Positions 7,324-12,189 of a stretch of DNA of 12,189 nt are shown here, in pieces. The position numbers and the translations under genes are program-made. How positions within the stretch are numbered: position 1 is the stretch's first letter; each line of letters begins with the position of its first letter. The notes below the pieces were generated by a model that saw nothing but the letters and a program-made list of their open reading frames with translations, did no database searches and was not told the DNA's origin. Origin of the DNA: JABDJZ01 sp047619685 (GTDB lineage Bacteria; Bacteroidota; Rhodothermia; Rhodothermales; UBA10348); NCBI GenBank assembly GCA_047619685.1, contig JBLHLC010000075.1:1-12189 (forward strand), written 5' to 3'.

Positions 7324-7671
7324 CTACTTGGACGCAGTCTGTACGACTTTGGCAAAGGCCTGTGGGTCATTCATTGCCAGATCCGCGAGAACCTTCCGGT
7401 TGAGGGTTACGTCCGCCTTGCGGAGCATTCCCATAAAACGGGAATACGTAGTACCGTTCAATCGAGCTGCGGCATTGATACGGGCAATCCAGAGCCGGCG
7501 GAACTGGCGCTTCCGCTGCCTCCGGTCGCGGTACTGGTAACCGAGGGCTTTCTCTACGGCGTTTTTGGCGACCGTATATATGTTGCTCCTCCGGCCCCAA
7601 TAGCCTTTGGCCATCGCCATGATCCGCTTGCGGCGGGCACGGGAAGCAACTCTATTTTTTGCGCGTGGCAT
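7324..7671 (-). CDS. rplT: 50S ribosomal protein L20
   Basis: L20 binds 23S rRNA early in 50S assembly and in several bacteria represses its own operon. The 115 residues match the family length. The highly basic N-terminal extension (MPRAKNRVASRARRKRIM), the AKGYWGRRSN segment, RDRRQRKRQFRRLWIARIN and the C-terminal globular domain (LNRKVLADLAMNDP) are all present. It starts 15 bases after the rpmI stop, so the two are one transcript; the start is preceded by a purine-rich AGAGAAAG in place of a strong Shine-Dalgarno. It is the last gene before the intrinsic terminator at 7236-7279. Confidence 0.98.
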   Translation of the reverse strand: MPRAKNRVASRARRKRIMAMAKGYWGRRSNIYTVAKNAVEKALGYQYRDRRQRKRQFRRLWIARINAAARLNGTTYSRFMGMLRKADVTLNRKVLADLAMNDPQAFAKVVQTASK

Positions 7672-7686
7672 CTTTCTCTACTTGAT

Positions 7687-7881
7687 TTAGGCCAGGATGA
7701 GCCGCTTCATGCGAGGCTCATCCGCAGGGTGCACCAGCGTAGACTCGCGCAGATGGCGCTTCCGCTTGGGACTCTTCTTGGTCAAAATGTGGGCGTGGTA
7801 CGCTCTATTTCGCTTCAAACGGCCAGTTCCGGTCACTGTGAACCGCTTTTTGGCGCCGCTGTTGCTCTTCATTTTCGGCAT
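7687..7881 (-). CDS. rpmI: 50S ribosomal protein L35
   Basis: L35 is a small basic protein of the large ribosomal subunit. Its 64 residues show the family pattern: MPKMKSNSGAKKRF, TGTGRLKRNRAYHAHILTKK and SPKRKRHLR. The order infC-rpmI-rplT is conserved across bacteria. Its leader is unusually long (172 bases after infC) and rich in stem-loops; in E. coli and Bacillus this operon is controlled by L20 binding a leader structure, and here a hairpin with a GCGA tetraloop sits about 10 bases before the ATG. No good Shine-Dalgarno is visible, so access to the start may depend on that structure. Confidence 0.97.
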   Translation of the reverse strand: MPKMKSNSGAKKRFTVTGTGRLKRNRAYHAHILTKKSPKRKRHLRESTLVHPADEPRMKRLILA

Positions 7882-8053
7882 AATAACTATCCGGCTTCGC
7901 AGCCTTTTCTGTGTGCCGATCCGGGATCGGGACGCTTCATCCAGAGCCGACTAAATTACGAAAACCAAAGCCCGGCAGGCAATGGTCACTCGGCTCTCAG
8001 GTGGGAAGAAGGAGTGAAGTGATCCGGGCTGCAGAAGACTCCCAGCCGACTCC
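7882..8053 (-). promoter_or_regulatory. Structured infC-rpmI leader, candidate L20 autoregulatory element
   Basis: This 172-base spacer has no gene but many complementary segments on the minus strand. AGCCCGG (8030-8024) pairs with CCGGGCT (7975-7969). AGAGCCGA (7997-7990) pairs with TCGGCTCT (7950-7943). Read 5' to 3' the two helices interleave, which makes an H-type pseudoknot. TCACTC (8017-8012) with GAGTGA (7991-7986) nests in the first helix and competes with the second. Downstream are CCGATC-CCG-GATCGG (7930-7916) and GGCT-GCGA-AGCC (7904-7893), ending 11 bases before the rpmI ATG. L20-controlled leaders, including a pseudoknot in E. coli, are established for this operon; assigning that role here is inference. 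No long T stretch follows the CCGGGCT arm (only TTTGGTTTT), so translational control fits better than termination. Confidence 0.6.
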
Positions 8054-8572
8054 TCACTGCCCCTTCTTTATCGGGCTCAAGATGGTCGCCATGCGGCGGC
8101 CTTCCATCCGGGGCTCCTGATCACACTTGGCCAGGTCCTGAAGCTCGCCCATGAAGCGGGCCAGAACCTCCATACCGTGGTCCTTATAGACAATGTCACG
8201 TCCTCGGAACTGGACGTAGGCGCGCACCTTGTGGCCAGCCACCAGGAATCCGCGTGCGTGCTTGACCTTGAAATCGAAGTCGTGGGTATCGGTGTGAGGG
8301 CGAAAGCGGACCTCTTTGAGTTCCTGGTTATGCGACTTCTTTCGCATCTCCTTCTCGCGCTTCTGCGCCTCGTACTTGAACTTGCCGAAGTCCATGATCT
8401 TGCAAACCGGCGGCTCTGCGCCGGGGGAGATCTCAACCAGGTCAAGTGATTGTTCCTGAGCCATCGCAATGGCGTCCGGCGTATCGTATACGCCGTGATT
8501 TCCCAGAGGGTCGACGACACGAACCCGCGGAACGCGGATGGCATCGTTTACTCGGACACGTAGTTTAGAGAT
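8054..8572 (-). CDS. infC: Translation initiation factor IF-3, non-canonical AUC start
   Basis: IF-3 binds the 30S subunit, prevents premature 50S joining and discriminates against unusual start codons. The C-terminal domain is clear: MDFGKFKYEAQKREKEMRKK, HTDTHDFDFKVKHA, VQFRGRDIVYKDHG, and the ending MEGRRMATILSPIKKGQ. The first ATG in frame (8464) would remove half of the N-terminal domain. Upstream of it the frame encodes conserved IF-3 sequence (VRVNDAIRVPRVRVVDPLG, then GVYDTPDAIAMAQEQ) and runs to a TAA at 8581-8579. No ATG, GTG or TTG occurs in between. The ATC at 8572-8570 gives a 172-residue protein beginning ISKLRVRVND, the normal length and layout. AUU or other rare starts on infC, used for feedback by IF-3 itself, are established in E. 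coli and relatives; AUC here is inferred. A weak A-rich AAAGAA precedes it. It is followed by the structured rpmI leader. Confidence 0.95.
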   Translation of the reverse strand: MSKLRVRVNDAIRVPRVRVVDPLGNHGVYDTPDAIAMAQEQSLDLVEISPGAEPPVCKIMDFGKFKYEAQKREKEMRKKSHNQELKEVRFRPHTDTHDFDFKVKHARGFLVAGHKVRAYVQFRGRDIVYKDHGMEVLARFMGELQDLAKCDQEPRMEGRRMATILSPIKKGQ

Positions 8573-8696
8573 AGTTCTTTAGTAGTTGATGGTCGGAATA
8601 GGCGGGAGTCTTTCCCTCGGGATCGACCGAGAAACAGACAGCTAAACACGCTAATACCGCGCGGAGGGCTCCCTTGTTTCGGTGTGAAGGTAAGCG
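8573..8696 (-). promoter_or_regulatory. thrS-infC intergenic leader
   Basis: This 124-base stretch between thrS and infC contains no gene. On the minus strand it holds CTCGG-TCGATC-CCGAG (8631-8616), directly followed by GGGA-AAGAC-TCCC (8616-8604, sharing one base). Neither has a T tract, so they do not form an obvious terminator. A promoter or control element for infC could lie here, but I cannot point to convincing -35 and -10 boxes. Confidence 0.35.
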
Positions 8697-10661
8697 TCAG
8701 GTGACAACCTGCGCATTTGCTGCGACGCTCACTACGTCAGACTCCTTCAGGACGAGGTCGGTGAAGTCGGAAATGGTCATCGAGCCCAGATCGCCTTCGC
8801 CGTGTCGGCGTACGGAAACCGCGCCGGATTCGCGCTCTCTTGCGCCCAATACAAGCATGTAGGGCACCTTTTGCATCTCCGCGGATCTGATCTTGTAGCC
8901 GACTTTTTCGTTACGAAGGTCAATTTCGACCCGGACGCCGGCACTCTTCAGGGAGGCCAAGACTTCTTCCGCATAGGCGTCAAAGTCTTGACCCACGGGG
9001 AGCACAGAAACCTGCACCGGCGCCAGCCATGTTGGGAAATTTCCACCGCAGTGCTCAATGAGAACGCCGATGAACCGCTCGAGTGATCCGAACGGCGCGC
9101 GGTGGATCATAACCGGCCGGTGTTTCTCGTTGTCCGCGCCCACGTACCAGAGGTCGAAGCGTTCGGGCAGATTGTAGTCAATCTGGATGGTGCCCAGTTG
9201 CCAGGATCTGCCGAGTGCATCCTTGACCATGAAGTCCAGTTTCGGGCCGTAGAAAGCGGCCTCGCCGATTTCCTCGGTGGTAACCAGTTCCATCTCCACG
9301 GCGGCCTCGCGAATGCTCTCTTCGGCGATATCCCACAGCTCATCGCTGCCGACGTATTTCTCCTGGTTCGCGGGGTCACGGAGCGATACCTGCGCCGTGA
9401 AATCCGTGAAGCCAAGAGAGCGAAACACCAGGAGCGTCAGGTCAATGACGTCCTTGAACTCCGCCTTCACCTGTTCGGGCGTGCAGAAAATATGGGCGTC
9501 GTCCACCGTAAACCCTCGGACGCGGGTCAATCCACCCAATTCTCCGGATTGTTCGTAGCGGTAGACCGTTCCGAACTCGGCCAGGCGATACGGCAGTTCC
9601 TTGTAGGACCGCGGCCTTGCGTCGTAGATCTGCGTGTGGTGGGGGCAGTTCATGGGCTTGAGCAGGTAGCCCTCGTCCTCGCCCTCCATCATCGGAGGGA
9701 ACTGCGAATCGCTGTAGTACGGGTAGTGCCCAGAGGTCTTGTACAACTCCAGACGCCCGATGTGCGGCGTGATGACAGGCAGGTAACCGCGGCGCAGCTG
9801 CTCCTGCTTCAGGAAGTCAACCAGCGTTTCCCGGACCATGGTGCCCTTGGGCAGCCAAAGGGGGAGTCCCGATCCAACCTTGGCGCTGAACGTGAAGAGC
9901 TCCAGTTCCTTGCCGAGCTTGCGGTGATCCCGCTGCTTGGCCATCTCCAATCTCTCCAGGTACTCGTCCAGAAGCGCCTTCTTCGGGAAGGTAATGCCGT
10001 ACAGGCGAGTGAGTTGCTGCCTGTCTGAATCTCCGCGCCAATAGGCCCCTGCGATATTCAGGATCTTCGGATTCTTGATCCCCTTGCTTCGGCGGATGTG
10101 GGGCCCGCGGCAGAGGTCTACGAAGTTGCCCTGCTCGTAGAACGTGATGGTGCCGTCTTCCAGACCCTCAATAAGCTCCAGCTTGAATTCGTCGCCCTTC
10201 TCCGTGAAATAAGTCGTGGCGTCGTCCTTGGAGACGTCGCGCCTGGCGAACACAACGTCGCGTTTCGCCAATTCGGCCATCTTCTTCTCGATGGCCGTCA
10301 GGTCTTCCGGGGCGAGCGTGCGGCCGCCAAGGTCAACGTCGTAGTAGAACCCGTTATCAATGGACGGGCCGATGCCGAATTTCGTGCCGGGGTAGAGTGC
10401 CTCCAGGGCCTCGGCCATCAGGTGAGCGGACGAGTGCCAGTACGTGGCCTTCCCCTGGTCGTCATCCCAGGTGAAGACCTTGAACGAAGCATCGGCGTCG
10501 ATGGCTCGGTCAAGATCGCGGACCTCGTCGTCCACGCCTACTGAGAGGGCGTTCCGGGCGAGGCCTTCAGATATTGAGCGGGCAACGTCAAAGCCGGTCA
10601 CGCCCTTGTCATAGACCCGCGCTGAGCCGTCGGGGAAGGTGAGCGTGATGGAATCAGCCAT
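8697..10661 (-). CDS. thrS: Threonine--tRNA ligase
   Basis: Threonyl-tRNA synthetase charges tRNA-Thr with threonine in the cytoplasm and hydrolyses Ser-tRNA-Thr. The 654 residues show every domain: TGS (about 1-65), editing domain with HSSAH at 76-80 and C184 plus H188 in LCRGPH, class II catalytic core (about 245-540), and the C-terminal anticodon-binding domain (about 545-645). In the core are KTSGHYPYYSDSQF (308-321), MNCPHH (337-342), motif 2 around RLAEFGTVYRYE (359-370), RVRGFTVDDAHIFC (380-393) and motif 3 HRAPFGSLERF (520-530). The zinc ligands expected from E. coli ThrRS correspond to C339, H390 and H520, all present. No clear Shine-Dalgarno precedes the ATG. It lies 124 bases before infC, the usual thrS-infC arrangement. 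Confidence 0.99.
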   Translation of the reverse strand: MADSITLTFPDGSARVYDKGVTGFDVARSISEGLARNALSVGVDDEVRDLDRAIDADASFKVFTWDDDQGKATYWHSSAHLMAEALEALYPGTKFGIGPSIDNGFYYDVDLGGRTLAPEDLTAIEKKMAELAKRDVVFARRDVSKDDATTYFTEKGDEFKLELIEGLEDGTITFYEQGNFVDLCRGPHIRRSKGIKNPKILNIAGAYWRGDSDRQQLTRLYGITFPKKALLDEYLERLEMAKQRDHRKLGKELELFTFSAKVGSGLPLWLPKGTMVRETLVDFLKQEQLRRGYLPVITPHIGRLELYKTSGHYPYYSDSQFPPMMEGEDEGYLLKPMNCPHHTQIYDARPRSYKELPYRLAEFGTVYRYEQSGELGGLTRVRGFTVDDAHIFCTPEQVKAEFKDVIDLTLLVFRSLGFTDFTAQVSLRDPANQEKYVGSDELWDIAEESIREAAVEMELVTTEEIGEAAFYGPKLDFMVKDALGRSWQLGTIQIDYNLPERFDLWYVGADNEKHRPVMIHRAPFGSLERFIGVLIEHCGGNFPTWLAPVQVSVLPVGQDFDAYAEEVLASLKSAGVRVEIDLRNEKVGYKIRSAEMQKVPYMLVLGARERESGAVSVRRHGEGDLGSMTISDFTDLVLKESDVVSVAANAQVVT

Positions 10662-10783
10662 TGTCTGGGTTACTGTGCGCTCCGGGCTGGAGCGGGTGAA
10701 AGGGGCACTTGAGTCAGTTGGAAAACTACCGCAGATAGAGCGGATGTTTCGTGGATCTTCCGGTCAAATCGTTGCATCGGCGC
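10662..10783 (-). other. Intergenic region upstream of thrS
   Basis: This 122-base region lies between the triple-HTH gene and thrS. The only structure I see is GCTCC-AGCCC-GGAGC on the minus strand (10693-10679), 17 bases before the thrS ATG, without a T tract. It could hinder ribosome access, but there is no recognisable tRNA-Thr-like operator or T-box. A thrS promoter probably lies here, but no consensus boxes are convincing. Confidence 0.35.
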
Positions 10784-11254
10784 TCAGAATCCAAACGAAG
10801 TGGTCTTTGACGCGGAAGAAGGCGTTCGGCGAGGGACCTCCTCTTCGTCCAGGATCCTGTTCAGCACGGACGCGGTAATGGAATGTTCGATGCAGATCTC
10901 GTCCCTTGTCAGGTCCGAGTCCAGATAGTCGGCCACCACTCCCTGCACGAGGTCCTTGTCCAGCGTCTGCTTCCGGGATCGCGGCGGCTCACCGTGGGTC
11001 TTCAGGACCTTAATGAGCAGGCTGACCGGGATGTGGAAGTTATCACAGATTTCCTTCTGCGTCTGTCCCTCCCTGGCGGCCTCCAGCAGCCGATAATCGC
11101 GGACGCCGTACTCGTACTGGCGCTCCAGTGCGCCCGACTCCAAAAGGATTCTGCGCACCTTGTATTCCTGCATGGAGAGAAGGCGAGCCACGCTGGTTGC
11201 GCTCAGTCCTTCGCCATGCAATCGGTGGATTTTATGCCACGTATCACTTCGCAT
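10784..11254 (-). CDS. Protein of three helix-turn-helix-like repeats, function unknown
   Basis: I do not recognise a named family for this 156-residue protein. Three segments align with each other about 47-51 residues apart: GLSATSVARLLSMQEYKVRR (16-35), GQTQKEICDNFHIPVSLLIK (63-82) and DLTRDEICIEHSITASVLNR (114-133). Each fits a helix-turn-helix like those of sigma factor region 4 or resolvase C-terminal domains, and each is followed by a short helix ending (ILLESG, VLKTHG, ILDEEE). No ligand, receiver, catalytic or membrane domain is present; the tail (about 144-156) is Ser/Thr-rich and probably disordered. A DNA-binding role is likely from the repeats; a target is not predictable. AGG lies close before the ATG. 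The gene is 52 bases downstream of the peptidase gene and 122 bases upstream of thrS, so it may be co-transcribed with either. Confidence 0.85.
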   Translation of the reverse strand: MRSDTWHKIHRLHGEGLSATSVARLLSMQEYKVRRILLESGALERQYEYGVRDYRLLEAAREGQTQKEICDNFHIPVSLLIKVLKTHGEPPRSRKQTLDKDLVQGVVADYLDSDLTRDEICIEHSITASVLNRILDEEEVPRRTPSSASKTTSFGF

Positions 11255-11306
11255 AGCCTCGTGAAACGCGCAAGATTGTCCTAGGCTCCGGGAGGGCCAG
11301 GCAAAG

Positions 11307-12188
11307 TCAATCGCTCTGTCGGCCTGCCTCCTGAGGCTTCAGGTATCGGTCGTACCAGCCGAGGTATCGTTCGTAGCGGTCTTTCTGGTAGGATGGCACC
11401 TGGATTCCGTGACCCTGCCGCGGGTACACGATCAACTGCGTGTCCACTCCCAGGCGACGCAGCCCCTGATACAGTTGCTCGGAGTTCTGGATCGGAACGT
11501 TCCAATCGTCCTGGCCTCCCATCACAAGCGTGGGCGTGGTGACCTTGTCCAGGAAGTTGAAGGGCGAAATTCTCTCCCAGGCATCCGCATTTTCCCAGGG
11601 CAGACCAAGTTCGGCCTCCCACTGCGCCTGGTAGTGATCGTGTCCGTAGTTGGCGCGGTAGAGCACCTCGGACGCCCCGGAAATGGCGGCCTTGAATCGC
11701 TGGGTCTTGGTAATCACATGATCCGTCAGAATGCCTCCATAAGACCAGCCGCCCACGCCCAGCCTGTCGGTGTCCGCCCAACCCTCGGCAATCACATGGT
11801 TCACGCCCGCCATTACATCCTCAAAGTCCGGCCCGCCCCAATTGGCCCACAACGCGTGCGAGAAGTCCTGGCCGTACCCGGAGGACCCGCGGGGGTTGGT
11901 CTGAACCACCAGATACCCTTTGGCCGCGAACAGTTGCGCTTCGAAGCTGAAACTGTGGGCGTATTGCGAAACCGGTCCCCCGTGGATTCTGAGTAGCGTC
12001 GGATATCGTCTGCCCTCGACAAAGTCCGGCGGAAAGGTGACGAAACCTTCAACGGCCGTGCCGTCCGGACTCTCAAAGTCAATGTCCTGCACCCGTCCCA
12101 GGTTGACGGATTCCAGGAACGACGTGTTGACCTGGGTTACGCGCTGAAAAGCACCGCCGGACAGTACATGAACCTCTCCGGCGCGATC
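11307..12188 (-). CDS. S9 family (prolyl oligopeptidase-type) peptidase, C-terminal part
   Basis: The frame is open from the window edge (12188) to a stop at 11307, giving the last 293 residues of a longer protein; the start and the expected N-terminal beta-propeller lie outside. This is the alpha/beta-hydrolase domain of S9 serine peptidases (dipeptidyl or acylaminoacyl-peptidase type), which release short peptides or residues from oligopeptides. Visible signatures are RIHGGP (oxyanion region, fragment residues 67-72), QTNPRGSSGYG, the nucleophile elbow GGWSYGG with Ser149, the acid in GGQDDWNVP (D228) and the catalytic His in GHGI (H260). The triad is complete. Sequence before residue 33 resembles the last propeller strands. 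A GTG at 12092 lies inside the domain boundary and is not a likely true start. Whether it is exported cannot be told without the N-terminus. It is 52 bases upstream of the triple-HTH gene. Confidence 0.93.
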   Translation of the reverse strand, partial: DRAGEVHVLSGGAFQRVTQVNTSFLESVNLGRVQDIDFESPDGTAVEGFVTFPPDFVEGRRYPTLLRIHGGPVSQYAHSFSFEAQLFAAKGYLVVQTNPRGSSGYGQDFSHALWANWGGPDFEDVMAGVNHVIAEGWADTDRLGVGGWSYGGILTDHVITKTQRFKAAISGASEVLYRANYGHDHYQAQWEAELGLPWENADAWERISPFNFLDKVTTPTLVMGGQDDWNVPIQNSEQLYQGLRRLGVDTQLIVYPRQGHGIQVPSYQKDRYERYLGWYDRYLKPQEAGRQSD

Positions 12189-12189
12189 G

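Noticed and set aside
7003..8022. 339-codon open frame on the plus strand
   Set aside because: It is a shadow over pheS, rplT, rpmI and their leader; its product is low-complexity with no family motif.
9102..10028. 308-codon open frame on the plus strand
   Set aside because: It lies fully antisense inside thrS, whose domains are complete; nothing supports expression.
10662..10783. T-box or tRNA-Thr-like operator before thrS
   Set aside because: No T-box core, specifier loop or anticodon-like stem could be seen, only one 5-bp hairpin.
1..12189. Mobile elements, CRISPR arrays, tRNA or rRNA genes, defence systems
   Set aside because: No transposase or integrase, direct-repeat array, cloverleaf or rRNA-like segment was seen; the window is a conserved housekeeping block.

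Overview
The window (about 58% GC by eye) is a chromosomal housekeeping segment. Every convincing gene lies on the minus strand, so transcription runs from the high-coordinate end towards base 1. The gene order thrS-infC-rpmI-rplT-pheS-pheT, then a coiled-coil gene, zapA, a 6S-like RNA and rny, together with mostly poor Shine-Dalgarno sequences, suggests the Bacteroidota/Rhodothermota branch. This is an inference. Gemmatimonadota or a related marine lineage is not excluded, and the sequence does not settle the species.

Layout in transcription order. At 12188-11307 is the C-terminal catalytic half of an S9 (prolyl oligopeptidase-type) peptidase, cut by the window edge. At 11254-10784 is an unrecognised 156-residue protein built from three helix-turn-helix-like repeats. 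Then comes a translation cluster: thrS (10661-8697), infC (8572-8054, apparently starting on AUC), rpmI (7881-7687) and rplT (7671-7324), closed by a strong intrinsic terminator. pheS (7205-6180) and pheT (6119-3642) follow. Next are a small coiled-coil protein (3603-3178) whose stop overlaps the zapA start, zapA (3178-2885), a complete 6S-like RNA unit (2888-2595) with promoter and terminator, rny (RNase Y, 2530-836), and the N-terminal part of ccmF (711 to base 1, running off the window).

Functionally this is a growth-related block: two aminoacyl-tRNA synthetases, an initiation factor, two 50S proteins, an FtsZ-ring accessory protein, a candidate RNA polymerase-binding RNA and the main mRNA-decay endonuclease. 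The most interesting signals are non-coding or in start-site choice: (1) an undisturbed 6S unit, with a TTGACT/TATTCT promoter overlapping the zapA stop, a long bulged hairpin and a terminator; (2) an infC reading frame with no ATG, GTG or TTG start where the protein must begin; (3) a rpmI leader that can form a pseudoknot, as expected for L20 autoregulation; (4) the triple-HTH protein. I found no mobile elements, CRISPR arrays, tRNAs, rRNAs or defence genes.
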